From: Salinibacillus xinjiangensis
Lineage (GTDB): Bacteria > Bacillota > Bacilli > Bacillales > Alkalibacillaceae
Direction of reading: 5' to 3'
NCBI RefSeq assembly: GCF_009649735.1
Contig: NZ_WJNH01000011.1
Coordinates: 1 to 64,000 of the forward strand
DNA length: 64,000 bases
The notes under the pieces are model-generated. The model ran no database searches and was not told where the DNA came from. It saw only the letters and a program-made list of their open reading frames with translations. Positions 49,153 to 57,422 of this stretch are shown piece after piece; the stretch's first letter is position 1, and every line of letters begins with the position of its first letter. Both the position numbers and the translations under genes were made by a program.

Positions 49153-49661
49153 TGCATATTCCGCCATATTATAAGAGAAGAGGCTTTCAATATTTTTTTG
49201 TCGGAGTCATTATAGGAGCCATAATCTCGTATCTTATCTTTCTTTATTTTTATGGGGAAATGACAGAAGCATGGATTGAAGAAAACATTCAATTACGTGA
49301 CCAAATTGAAGAGTTAGAAAATGATATTGAGAATATTTCCAAGGATAATGAAGATTTAACGAAACAAAGCCAGCAAAATTTAACACTGCAGGAAATTCAA
49401 ATTGAAATCGAGAATCCTGATAAATTAAAACTGGACAGATTTATGCAACACGACTTGAAAGAACAAATGAAGTCAGAGCTTAATTCTCTTAAAGGAAGGG
49501 ATATTGAGTCCCTTTATGAAAATCAGGACCTTTTAGAAGCCGCAATCGAGAATAAATCGTATCGAGTAGAGGATTTCAGCTATGATGCAACCATAAAAAA
49601 GCTTTGGGTGATCAATAGTACCCTATTTTTAACGATTGAATTAGAGGTTTCTAGCACATAG
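49152..49661 (+). CDS. ytrI: Sporulation membrane protein YtrI
   Basis: A 169-residue protein with a single N-terminal membrane helix (FQYFFVGVIIGAIISYLIF), an Asp/Glu-rich coiled coil (residues 45-85) and a C-terminal globular domain. It works with YtrH during sporulation. The ATG at 49152 shares a base with the ytrH stop and follows GGAGG. The upstream in-frame codons from 49125 lie inside ytrH and are rejected as the start. Confidence 0.88.
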   Translation: MHIPPYYKRRGFQYFFVGVIIGAIISYLIFLYFYGEMTEAWIEENIQLRDQIEELENDIENISKDNEDLTKQSQQNLTLQEIQIEIENPDKLKLDRFMQHDLKEQMKSELNSLKGRDIESLYENQDLLEAAIENKSYRVEDFSYDATIKKLWVINSTLFLTIELEVSST

Positions 49662-49677
49662 TAAAAATGAACTTTTT

Positions 49678-49706
49678 TTGAAAAAACTTGCAATTGTAAT
49701 TATAAT
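49678..49706 (+). promoter_or_regulatory. Strong sigma-A promoter before the small ORF at 49827
   Basis: TTGAAA (49678-49683), 17-base spacer, TATAAT (49701-49706). The expected transcript starts near 49713 and has a 115-base leader. Confidence 0.8.
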
Positions 49707-49741
49707 GAACAAGTTTCGGGTAATATAATAATAAAGAGGAC

Positions 49742-49779
49742 CTGGCTACCGTTATGCCAAAGGGGATAGCGAATAGCCA
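49742..49779 (+). ncRNA. Structured leader hairpin before the small ORF
   Basis: TGGCTA (49743-49748) pairs with TAGCCA (49774-49779), and CGTTAT (49750-49755) with ATAGCG (49766-49771), giving one long hairpin. An in-frame ATG (49779) lies in its 3' arm. No known riboswitch class was recognised. Confidence 0.55.
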
Positions 49780-49826
49780 TGTTTCCTTATATTATCCAAA
49801 TTTTTAAAGATGAAAGGGTGAGTATA

Positions 49827-50009
49827 ATGCTAGTATTAAGCAGAAAAATGCTGGTTGAGGAAAAAACAAAGCAGCTTTTAAATGGATACTCCGCCTTTGC
49901 TGAAAATGAAGACCTCATCCGTCTACTAAAACGCAATATCTCCAGACACGAACTCGACGTCTTCCTCGACCACACAGAACTAGGATGCTGGTTCATACCT
50001 AACAGTTAA
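49827..50009 (+). CDS. Small protein of unknown function, faintly Sda-like
   Basis: A 60-residue protein (MLVLSRKMLVEEKTKQ at the start, GCWFIPNS at the end). The ATG at 49827 has GAAAGGGTGA upstream; an in-frame ATG at 49779 is buried in a hairpin and less likely. Residues 4-42 can be lined up with the helical hairpin of the sporulation checkpoint protein Sda (LS..ML.E....., then DLIRLLKRNISRHEL). This is weak and by eye. The first residues also look like CsrA, but the rest does not. It has its own strong promoter and is followed by a terminator. Confidence 0.65.
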   Translation: MLVLSRKMLVEEKTKQLLNGYSAFAENEDLIRLLKRNISRHELDVFLDHTELGCWFIPNS

Positions 50010-50027
50010 TCCCTTTTCTTTAACTCT

Positions 50028-50054
50028 AAAAGTCTGGCAACAGACCAGACTTTT
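50028..50054. terminator. Bidirectional terminator between the small ORF and nrnA
   Basis: A perfect 10-bp stem (AAAAGTCTGG with CCAGACTTTT) and 7-base loop with T-runs on both strands, placed between convergent genes. Confidence 0.88.
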
Positions 50055-50057
50055 ATG

Positions 50058-51014
50058 TTACCTTTTTTCAATTTGATATTGCTCGCAAACTTCCTCTAAA
50101 TCTCGAATGACTGCCTCTGTCTCCTCCCAAGAGTATACTGAAGCACCTGAAGCCATTGGATGTCCCCCACCATTGTATTTGGCTGCAATCTCGTTGATTA
50201 CAGGGCCTTTAGACCGTAATCTTACCCGAATATTATCTGGTTCTTCTATGAAAAATACCCAAGCAATAATTCCTTCAATATCACCTAATAATCCAACTAA
50301 CTGTGATGTCTCTGAAGCCTCAAGTCCATACTGTTCTAATGTTTCCCTCGTAATATTCACCGTGCTCAATCCATTCTTAGAAACGGTGAAGTTTTGCAAG
50401 ATATACCCTTTTAGCTTGGCAATGTGATGTTTCGTGTTATAAAGCTGATCGTACAGCTCTTTACGATCAAAAGGATATTTAACTAGTTCTGAGGCATATT
50501 GAAAGGTTTTGGCTGTTGCACTCGGGAATAAAAAGCGTCCCGTATCCCCAACAATTCCAGCATATATAAGACGAGCTGCTTCAGTAGTTAGTTTTAAACC
50601 ATCTTCCTTACCATCTAGAAACAATTCATAAATCATTTCACTGACAGATGATGCACCCGTATCTACCCATGCCAGGTCACCATAAGGATCTACATTTGGG
50701 TGATGATCAATTTTTATCAGTTTTTCCCCCATAGAATAGCGTTGGTCACAAATTCGCTCCTGATTAGCAGTATCACAAACGATAACAAGAGCATCCTGAT
50801 AGGTCTCATCAGCAATTTCGTCAAGAGGAGCCAAAAAGCGCAGCGAGGGATCCTCTTGTCCTGTTACAAATACTTTCTTTTTTGGGAATGACGCTTCTAT
50901 TAATTTTGCTAATCCCACTTGGGAACCATAGGCATCTGGATCTGGCCTTACATGTCTATGTAGGATAATCGTATCGTATTGTTTAATAGCGGATAGTATT
51001 TCTTTTTTAGTCAA
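50058..51014 (-). CDS. nrnA: Bifunctional oligoribonuclease / PAP phosphatase NrnA
   Basis: A DHH/DHHA1 phosphoesterase degrading nano-RNAs and dephosphorylating 3'-phosphoadenosine 5'-phosphate. The DHH domain has HRHVRPDPDAYGSQVGL and KIDHHPNVDPYGDL with metal ligands. The DHHA1 domain ends with GGGHPMASGA. Length is 318 residues, as in B. subtilis YtqI/NrnA, and the genomic place is the same. It is convergent with the small ORF. Confidence 0.95.
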   Translation of the reverse strand: MTKKEILSAIKQYDTIILHRHVRPDPDAYGSQVGLAKLIEASFPKKKVFVTGQEDPSLRFLAPLDEIADETYQDALVIVCDTANQERICDQRYSMGEKLIKIDHHPNVDPYGDLAWVDTGASSVSEMIYELFLDGKEDGLKLTTEAARLIYAGIVGDTGRFLFPSATAKTFQYASELVKYPFDRKELYDQLYNTKHHIAKLKGYILQNFTVSKNGLSTVNITRETLEQYGLEASETSQLVGLLGDIEGIIAWVFFIEEPDNIRVRLRSKGPVINEIAAKYNGGGHPMASGASVYSWEETEAVIRDLEEVCEQYQIEKR

Positions 51015-51220
51015 CGGTTACACGCCTCACTTTTTACTATATTTATCCATAACCTTAGCACATAAAGGGGTTCTAGAAAAGCAAAGCTATTAGGGCCAAT
51101 TATTAGGAGATGTAGCGAGGAGCATTAACGAACACAATTTGTTCACACCTTGCCAACTCGACTTATCATTTCTGATGGTATAAAATAGATATGAATGATG
51201 ATGTTAGGAGCGATGGATAT

Positions 51221-51511
51221 ATGTTTATCTTTCCCATGGTTATAGTAATTTCCTTAGTTATGTATGTCTTTTTCAAGGTGAAAATATTGAGCTTAAAGGA
51301 TACCCTTATGATGCGTTACACCAATGCAAAGGCAAGAATCTCATTAGGGCTGCTAATTATTTTCTTTGGAATTAACCAATACTTATTTTATGAGACTCAA
51401 CTTTCCTTATTTATTGGGATTATCTTTTTATTCTTCGGCTTTATTCAAGCCCAATATGGCTATAAATTATTTAAGCATTTTCGTCAAGAAATTTTAGCAC
51501 AGACAACCTAA
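51221..51511 (+). CDS. ytpI: YtpI-like membrane protein
   Basis: A 96-residue protein with three hydrophobic helices (FIFPMVIVISLVMYVFF, ARISLGLLIIFFGINQY, LFIGIIFLFFGFIQAQYG). It matches B. subtilis YtpI in length, the segment NAKARISLG and position. Its function is unknown. The frame opens at 51191. The ATG at 51221 (MFIFPMVIV) has AGGAG about 10 bases upstream and is chosen. It converges on ytoI. Confidence 0.85.
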   Translation: MFIFPMVIVISLVMYVFFKVKILSLKDTLMMRYTNAKARISLGLLIIFFGINQYLFYETQLSLFIGIIFLFFGFIQAQYGYKLFKHFRQEILAQTT

Positions 51512-51520
51512 ATTTAAAGT

Positions 51521-51555
51521 AGAAATCTCTCAACAAAATGAGAGATTTCTTTTTT
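51521..51555. terminator. Bidirectional terminator between ytpI and ytoI
   Basis: AGAAATCTCTC pairs with GAGAGATTTCT (11 bp) and is followed by TTTTTT on the plus strand. Confidence 0.88.
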
Positions 51556-51568
51556 AGTTTAGCCTACT

Positions 51569-52879
51569 CTATCGATCGATGAATTGTGCCATAAGGAGAG
51601 CTTTCCCCATTAGAACATCACTAGAGTATATTTCTACATCAATCTTGGTAAATTTACGACCAATCTCCAGTGGATGGGGTTTTATTTCCAACATACTTCC
51701 TAACTGTACGGGCTTCATGTAATAAATCGATAAATTTTCAACCACTAAATCACCTTTTTTATAATGCCTGAGCATTCTTGCACTGGCCTCTGTCACAAAT
51801 GAAGTGAAAACCCCATAAGAAAGTGTCCCGAGGTGGTTCGTCATTTGTGGTGTCACCTCAGAAAAGTAAGTGGATTCCGTACCATCCTCTAACAGCTCCA
51901 TCTGATTGGTGACTAGGTCATCTATGGTTTCCCCAATTTGTGGCTGTCTTTGTAGTTGCTGAAGTCCTTTAATTACATCCTGCCGAGTAATAACCCCTTT
52001 AAATTGCCCTTGAGTATTTACTACAGGCAATAACTCAATTCCTTCCCATACCATCGTATGAGCAGCATTAGCTAAAGAGGTTTTAGCCTGAACCGACATT
52101 GGGTTTCTTGTCATGACTTTATGAATTGGAACTTGTTTATCCTTCCCAATGACGTCTTTTGAGGTCACAACTCCTACGACTCTCTGCTCTTCATCTACAA
52201 CTGGATATCTACTATGAGCAGTAATCGAGTTTAGTTCATACCATTTTTCAACTGAATCATTGAATCTTAGAAAATATGTCTTTTCTAGTGGTGTATAAAT
52301 ATCATCCACAATAATAATCTCTTTCTTAATCAACTGATCATAGATAGCTCTGTTAATCATCGTAGCTACTGTAAAGGTATCATAGGAAGTCGAGATAATG
52401 GGTAGTTCCTTCTCATTTGCTAGCTCTTTTACATGATCATCGGTATCAAATCCACCCGTTATTAATACGGCCGCCCCCGCCTTTAAGGCAAGCTCCTGAG
52501 CCTTAATTCGGTTACCAACAATTAAAAGAGAATCTGCTTCAGTGTAACGCATCATTGCTTCTAACTTCATGGCACCGATTACAAACTTATTAAGGGTCTT
52601 ATACAGGCCCTCGCGTCCGCCTAAAACTTGTCCATCGACAATATTAATGATTTCCGCAAAGGTTAATTGTTCAAAGTTTTCTTTTTTCTTTGTTTCAATT
52701 CGAATCGTTCCTACCCGTTCAATTGTACTTACATAGCCAATGTTTTCTGCTTCTTTAATTGCACGGTATGCCGTACCTTCACTCACATTTAAATCCTTGG
52801 CGATACGACGAACGGATATTTTACTTCCAATTGATAACGATTCAATGTGTTGTAGGATTTGTTCATGTTTAGTCGCCAC
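51569..52879 (-). CDS. ytoI: CBS/DRTGG/hotdog regulatory protein YtoI
   Basis: A 436-residue multi-domain protein. In order it has an N-terminal winged helix (KISVRRIAKDLNVSEGTAYRAIKEA), a DRTGG domain (residues 75-185), two CBS domains (near VEKWYELNSITAHSRYPVV and HKVMTRNPMSVQAKTSLA) and a C-terminal hotdog domain (THLGTLSYGVFTSFVTEASARML split by a loop). CBS and DRTGG domains usually bind adenine nucleotides such as c-di-AMP or ATP. The ligand here is not known. It matches B. subtilis YtoI throughout. Confidence 0.92.
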   Translation of the reverse strand: MATKHEQILQHIESLSIGSKISVRRIAKDLNVSEGTAYRAIKEAENIGYVSTIERVGTIRIETKKKENFEQLTFAEIINIVDGQVLGGREGLYKTLNKFVIGAMKLEAMMRYTEADSLLIVGNRIKAQELALKAGAAVLITGGFDTDDHVKELANEKELPIISTSYDTFTVATMINRAIYDQLIKKEIIIVDDIYTPLEKTYFLRFNDSVEKWYELNSITAHSRYPVVDEEQRVVGVVTSKDVIGKDKQVPIHKVMTRNPMSVQAKTSLANAAHTMVWEGIELLPVVNTQGQFKGVITRQDVIKGLQQLQRQPQIGETIDDLVTNQMELLEDGTESTYFSEVTPQMTNHLGTLSYGVFTSFVTEASARMLRHYKKGDLVVENLSIYYMKPVQLGSMLEIKPHPLEIGRKFTKIDVEIYSSDVLMGKALLMAQFIDR

Positions 52880-52947
52880 TTTGGTTCACCAAACTTTCAA
52901 GTCAATTTACATTTCTATTTATATTATACCTTCGCGGGACTTCAGCT

Positions 52948-53181
52948 TCAATTTTGTTTGACTAAAATCCTCTTTTTTTCATCTTGACTTTTTCTAACAT
53001 TTGGCTTGAGGTTTAAAAGTATTCCTACATTTGCACTTACGACAAACACGAAGAAGACAATCCAGGCACCCCAAAAAAGCGTTTCTAAAGATGTTGTGGC
53101 TACACCAACGGAAGGCATCGCAAGGTAAAGTAAATAAAAGGCAAATAAAATTCTTAAAAGGGCGTGTTGTTTGACAACCAT
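52948..53181 (-). CDS. Small membrane protein of unknown function
   Basis: A 77-residue protein with two hydrophobic helices (ILFAFYLLYLAMPSVGV and FWGAWIVFFVFVVSANVGILL) and a basic C-terminal tail (KSQDEKKRILVKQN). No family was recognised. The ATG follows a strong GAGGAGG site, supporting expression. It sits between ytkL and ytoI and is followed by no clear terminator. Confidence 0.7.
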   Translation of the reverse strand: MVVKQHALLRILFAFYLLYLAMPSVGVATTSLETLFWGAWIVFFVFVVSANVGILLNLKPNVRKSQDEKKRILVKQN

Positions 53182-53235
53182 CGTAAATCCTCCTCTATAA
53201 ACGTATTTACCTAATGATTATGCTCGATAAGAAAG

Positions 53236-53274
53236 AAAAATCCCTTGTCCAGGTAAGATGGACAAGGGATTTTT
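53236..53274. terminator. Terminator after ytkL
   Basis: A perfect 15-bp stem (AAAAATCCCTTGTCC with GGACAAGGGATTTTT) and 9-base loop, with T-tracts on both strands. Confidence 0.9.
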
Positions 53275-53277
53275 CTT

Positions 53278-53958
53278 TTAGAGTTCAAATTCATCGCCAG
53301 GATTCATAACCTTTCCGATTCCTGGCTGTAATAGCTCAACATATTGATTTGGGTCTTGTTGAATTACTGGGAATGTGTTGTAGTGAACGGGTACAACCTG
53401 TTTAGCACGGGTCCACTCTGCTGCTAGTGCAGCATCCTCAGGTCCCATAGTGAAATTGTCGCCGATTGGTAAAAAGGCAACATCTATGTCATTTCGTTCT
53501 CCGATAAGTTTTAAATCTGAAAATAGTCCGGTATCCCCAGCATGATAAAGCGTTTTTCCTTCAGCATAAAATAGAATACCAGCAGGCATCCCTGTATAAA
53601 TCATGTTACCATTTTCCTCAGTAAAACTAGAGCTGTGGAATGCCTTCGTTAGCTTAACTCTTCCAAAGTCAAACTCGTGACTACCACCAAGGTTAATTGG
53701 ATGAGTGTTCAAGCCTTTTGAACCTAAGTAGTTAGCAAGTTCTACTGGGGCAACCACTAAAGCATCATTCCGTTTGGCAATGTCTACGGTATCCCCAACG
53801 TGATCATTGTGTCCATGGGTGAGTAGTATGACATCTGCTTTTACGGTATCAGCTTGTAAATCACATTGGTCATTACCTGAGATGAAAGGATCGATTAAAA
53901 TAGTCTTGTTTCCAGTTTCAATTCGGACGATAGAGTGTCCATGGTAGGAAACCTTCAT
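53278..53958 (-). CDS. ytkL: Metallo-beta-lactamase-fold hydrolase YtkL
   Basis: A UPF0173-family metal-dependent hydrolase of 226 residues. The HxHxDH zinc-binding motif is in [13 protein letters not shown], with further ligands in [12 protein letters not shown] and VVPVHYNTF. The family's physiological substrate is unknown. The frame opens at a GTG (53967). The ATG at 53958 (MKVSYHGHS) has GGAGTG upstream at proper distance. It follows the pspA-type operon by about 45 bp and could be its sixth gene. Confidence 0.93.
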   Translation of the reverse strand: MKVSYHGHSIVRIETGNKTILIDPFISGNDQCDLQADTVKADVILLTHGHNDHVGDTVDIAKRNDALVVAPVELANYLGSKGLNTHPINLGGSHEFDFGRVKLTKAFHSSSFTEENGNMIYTGMPAGILFYAEGKTLYHAGDTGLFSDLKLIGERNDIDVAFLPIGDNFTMGPEDAALAAEWTRAKQVVPVHYNTFPVIQQDPNQYVELLQPGIGKVMNPGDEFEL

Positions 53959-54003
53959 TTTTACCACTCCTTCTTCTTCATTTTATATAAAACCAATACC
54001 CTA

Positions 54004-55545
54004 TTAATAGTTTAACCATGCTTCCTCATATTTTTCAATGAGGTGAGGGTCAATTAGAGTATTTGGTTTTAGTGCGACTTGTTCACCATTTTCATAGATT
54101 TCACCATCTTCATCCTTGCCAAATTGTGAAAGACCTATAATCATGTCTGTCGTTAAAAATTTCGTTTGAACATTGACCTCTAGTTGTTCTTTCTTGATCG
54201 GTTCACGACTTGCCATCACAAATCCCCAATTGCCAAAGCTCGGAATATCTACATGAAAGTTTTCCACGTTCATGCCTGTCGACTGGATGGTTTCTGAAAT
54301 AGTCCAATACACTTCTGTTGCAAAAACAGGACTTGTAGCCTGAACCATCATGGCTCCAGTAGGCTTTAGTCTATTCCGTACCAATGAGTAAAATTCCCTT
54401 GTATATAGCTTGTTTAAGCTTTCATTATTAGGGTCTGGCAAATCTACTAACACTACATCAAAACGTTGGTCTGTATTTTCCATAAATTCAAAAGCATCCT
54501 GGTGAATGACATCTACCTTTTCATTTTTTAAAGCCCCTTCATTTAGCTCGAGTAAATGATGGCTTCGATTAGCTAAATCCACAACAGCAGGATCAAGGTC
54601 AACCAATGTTATGTCCCCGATATCATCGTATTTCAATAGTTCACGAACAGCTAGTCCATCACCACCACCTAAAACAAGAATCTGGTCATGATTTTCTACC
54701 TGCGACATAGTAGGATGTACGAGTAGCTCATGGTATCGGTATTCATCGGTAGAACTGAATTGTAACCCGCCATCGAGAAATAACCTTGTATCTCCTTGTT
54801 CTTTTGTAATGACAATTTTTTGGTATTGGCTTTCATCCATATAAATTATCGGATCCCGGTACATTTTCTGTTCAAAGGAAAACGCCATCTCCTCACCAAC
54901 AAATAGGCCACCAATGAGTAAAATTGCTATGAAAATACCAACAATACCATGCTTCAACCAGTGAGTTATTTCGTTTCGAAACATCCATAAGATAAATAGG
55001 GCCACAAATAAATTGATACAGCCAACAAAGAAAGCACTTTTGACCATCCCAAGTTCTGGACGGAGAAGAAATACAAATAGTAAACCACCGATTAAACCAC
55101 CTGCATAATCAGAAAATAATACTCTGGCAGTACTTTTATTTAGGGCAACCCCCAGTTCATTAGCTTTTCGAATTAATACAGGTAATTCAACACCTGTTAA
55201 ACCACCAACCAAAAAGGTAACTAAATATAAAAAGAGGGAGTCCGTTCCACTCGGTAGAAAGGCTGTAACACCAAACATAGCGAAACTAGAAAAACCACCA
55301 ATAATAGCTACCATATATTCAATCCACACAAAGGAAAGAATGAGGTTTTTCCCTAGCTTCTCACTTAAGCTAGCTCCAACTCCCATTCCAGTCAAAAACA
55401 AGGAGATGGTTAGCGTATATTGCTTAACCCCATCTCCTAAAATATAAGAGCCTAAAGCACCAAAAAGCACTTCAAAAATGATGCCACAAATTGAAACGAT
55501 TCCTGATGCCCAATAAATCATTTTACTTTTACTTTCTGCTTTCAA
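54004..55545 (-). CDS. Membrane-fused polyamine aminopropyltransferase-like protein
   Basis: A 513-residue protein. About seven transmembrane helices (residues 8-225, for example VSICGIIFEVLFGALGSYIL) precede a spermidine-synthase-like domain. That domain keeps the SAM-binding loop VLGGGDGLAVRELLKY, the acidic DLDPAVVDLA and the catalytic region VVLVDLPDPNNESL. Family knowledge points to transfer of an aminopropyl group from decarboxylated SAM, but the acceptor may not be putrescine. The start is TTG with AAGGTG upstream. It lies 15 bp after the DUF350 gene, as last of the five. Confidence 0.87.
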   Translation of the reverse strand: MKAESKSKMIYWASGIVSICGIIFEVLFGALGSYILGDGVKQYTLTISLFLTGMGVGASLSEKLGKNLILSFVWIEYMVAIIGGFSSFAMFGVTAFLPSGTDSLFLYLVTFLVGGLTGVELPVLIRKANELGVALNKSTARVLFSDYAGGLIGGLLFVFLLRPELGMVKSAFFVGCINLFVALFILWMFRNEITHWLKHGIVGIFIAILLIGGLFVGEEMAFSFEQKMYRDPIIYMDESQYQKIVITKEQGDTRLFLDGGLQFSSTDEYRYHELLVHPTMSQVENHDQILVLGGGDGLAVRELLKYDDIGDITLVDLDPAVVDLANRSHHLLELNEGALKNEKVDVIHQDAFEFMENTDQRFDVVLVDLPDPNNESLNKLYTREFYSLVRNRLKPTGAMMVQATSPVFATEVYWTISETIQSTGMNVENFHVDIPSFGNWGFVMASREPIKKEQLEVNVQTKFLTTDMIIGLSQFGKDEDGEIYENGEQVALKPNTLIDPHLIEKYEEAWLNY

Positions 55546-55560
55546 TTGCTACACCACACC

Positions 55561-55956
55561 TTATGTAATCGATGCTCCTATGACAAATGCTAAGCCGATT
55601 GAAACGGCCAAGGAGACTATACCTACTGCAACATTCCCTTGTTTCAATTTTTCTTCAACTGAAAACTTTCTCGTTAATCCTTCAAAGATAAAATATGCAA
55701 CTAACTGAAGCAGCACCCCATAAGCGCCCCAGACAATGGTTTCAGATAAGTTGATACTATGATAAATGGCAAAGGATAAAATAATACAAATCCCGATTAT
55801 TTTTCCTGCAATTGACAATCCAATAGCACTGTTATCATTGCCAATTTCCTCCCAATCTTTATATTTCGTTGTCACCAACTCAAAAATAACCAAACCAATA
55901 AAGACAATCAAAATGGCAATTATGAAATACAAAAACGTATAAAGAAATGGTTCCAT
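55561..55956 (-). CDS. DUF350 membrane protein (YjfL-like)
   Basis: A 131-residue protein with four transmembrane helices and the DUF350 signature (NDNSAIGLSIAGKIIGICI, and KQGNVAVGIVSLAVSIGLA in the repeated second half). It consists of two similar two-helix halves. E. coli YjfL is a family member in an operon that also encodes a PspA paralog (YjfJ) and a DUF4178 protein (YjfK). The function is unknown. It sits between the DUF4247 lipoprotein and the aminopropyltransferase-like gene with gaps of 16 bp and 15 bp. Confidence 0.88.
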   Translation of the reverse strand: MEPFLYTFLYFIIAILIVFIGLVIFELVTTKYKDWEEIGNDNSAIGLSIAGKIIGICIILSFAIYHSINLSETIVWGAYGVLLQLVAYFIFEGLTRKFSVEEKLKQGNVAVGIVSLAVSIGLAFVIGASIT

Positions 55957-55972
55957 TTAAATAACCTCCTTT

Positions 55973-56617
55973 TTATTTCCCAGAAAATAGGCCTCCACCT
56001 CGTGAGGATGAACTGCGTAGGGAACCAACATCACCTGAGCGATACTTTTTAGTATTAAAGTATCCTCCATAACAATTTCCTTGTTTACAAGCATTTGCTC
56101 TTTTCTTTCCCCAATCATCCACATCTAACACTTCATCAAGAACCCATAAAGCAAAAAAACCATTAAAATAATTGGGTGAATAATGCTCTCTTACAAATTC
56201 TTTCGTAGCTACCTCGGCTAATACTAAATCTGGATCCTTTTCATCTACCTGTAAGGTTAAAATTTCATCGTTGTAGATCAAAATTTGTTTGTTGTCCTGA
56301 ACTTCACTGACCTCATCCGGATTTGTACCTTTTTGAATCAGGGAAGATAGTTCGTTTAGGGTAAATTGTCTAGTGGCAAATATGTTCGTGGTTTGATTAG
56401 TCCCCTCCGAAATTACATCTACCAATGTAAAGTTTCCATCTAGCATATCCTCAATGGAAGTATAGTTTTCATTTTTTATATTGGCTTGAACCTCTTCCTT
56501 TGTAACAGTATCTAACACAGCATCACTTGATTCAGTAAATCCTAATGGGTCTGCAATGGAATTACAACCGGAAAGGAATAATAGAGATAAGAAAAATAAA
56601 AACAGAAATCGTTTCAA
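55973..56617 (-). CDS. DUF4247 lipoprotein
   Basis: A 214-residue secreted lipoprotein. The signal peptide ends in the lipobox LLFLSGCNS with Cys at residue 18. The mature part is acidic, followed by a Cys pair (NACKQGNCYGGYFN) and a low-complexity Ser/Gly/Arg tail (SSSSRGGGLFSGK) typical of DUF4247 proteins. Its role is unknown. It is separated from pspA by a 96-bp gap with a strong hairpin, and leads the DUF4247-DUF350-aminopropyltransferase trio. Confidence 0.83.
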   Translation of the reverse strand: MKRFLFLFFLSLLFLSGCNSIADPLGFTESSDAVLDTVTKEEVQANIKNENYTSIEDMLDGNFTLVDVISEGTNQTTNIFATRQFTLNELSSLIQKGTNPDEVSEVQDNKQILIYNDEILTLQVDEKDPDLVLAEVATKEFVREHYSPNYFNGFFALWVLDEVLDVDDWGKKRANACKQGNCYGGYFNTKKYRSGDVGSLRSSSSRGGGLFSGK

Positions 56618-56664
56618 AATACCCCTCCTTTCTATAGAAAAAATGAAAAATTAGACAGTAAAAC

Positions 56665-56701
56665 AATAGCTAAGACCGCCTAATTGGCGATCACAGCTAT
56701 T
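56665..56701 (-). terminator. Internal hairpin between pspA and the DUF4247 gene
   Basis: AATAGCT/AGCTATT and GATCGCC/GGCGGTC form a stacked 14-bp stem with a 5-base loop, then GTTTTAC. It could partly terminate the transcript after pspA. Confidence 0.6.
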
Positions 56702-56713
56702 TTAAAACTTCTA

Positions 56714-57385
56714 CTATTCTTTTCCTAGCTTCTTTTTTAAAGCAGCTAATTCATCATCCACTCCACTTGATTTATCTAAATCCTCAAATTCATCATCAAG
56801 CGAACGACTTTGAGAGGACAAATCCTCGCTCGTTTCTGCTTCAGCCTCATACTTCATTACTTTCTCTTCCATACGTTCAAATCCCTGCTTAGATTCATCA
56901 TTCCCGATGGAAGACATCGTTCTGTTCATCTTTGTTCTCGTTTTTGCTGATTCAGCACGAGCCTTCAATGTATCCTTCTTCAATTTCATTTCACGATATT
57001 CACTCTTCATTTCGTCTAATTTTGTACGAAGGTGATCAGAATCTGCTTTTGCTCTCTCCCAGGATTCTTTAAGTAGGTCAGCTTGTTGTTGATGATCTTT
57101 TTTATCCTCTAAGGCACGACGAGCTAAATCCTCATTTCCTGCTTCAATTGCCTTCTCTGCTTGTGCCTGTCGTTTATCAACAATTGCCTGTGCATCATCA
57201 TATTTACGTTTTAACATTTTTTCATTTGCAATTTGCTTTGCAACAGCACTTTCTGCTTCACGAATATCAGATTCCATTTCACGCATAAACTGATCTAACA
57301 TTTTCACCGGATCTTCCGCTTTATCTAACATTGCATTCAATTCTGATCCTACAACTGTTTTCATTCGTTTAAAAAACTTAAACAT
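56714..57385 (-). CDS. pspA: PspA/IM30-family envelope-stress protein
   Basis: A 223-residue ESCRT-III-like protein that coats the inner face of the membrane and maintains its integrity. Helical coiled coils fill residues 20-190 (EDPVKMLDQFMREMESDIREAE, split), with the usual N-terminal amphipathic helix (FKFFKRMKTVVG). The frame opens at 57391. The ATG at 57385 (MFKFFKRM) has AGGAGG 8 bases upstream. It is second in the sigma-W operon, 37 bp after the DUF4178 gene. It is closer in context to E. coli YjfJ than to the phage-shock pspABC operon. Confidence 0.93.
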   Translation of the reverse strand: MFKFFKRMKTVVGSELNAMLDKAEDPVKMLDQFMREMESDIREAESAVAKQIANEKMLKRKYDDAQAIVDKRQAQAEKAIEAGNEDLARRALEDKKDHQQQADLLKESWERAKADSDHLRTKLDEMKSEYREMKLKKDTLKARAESAKTRTKMNRTMSSIGNDESKQGFERMEEKVMKYEAEAETSEDLSSQSRSLDDEFEDLDKSSGVDDELAALKKKLGKE

Positions 57386-57422
57386 AAACAATAACCTCCT
57401 ATTATTTTCTCCAGGGATTAGA

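Noticed and set aside
49827-49850. CsrA homolog, from the MLVLSRK start
   Set aside because: Only the first seven residues agree; the rest has none of the CsrA core.
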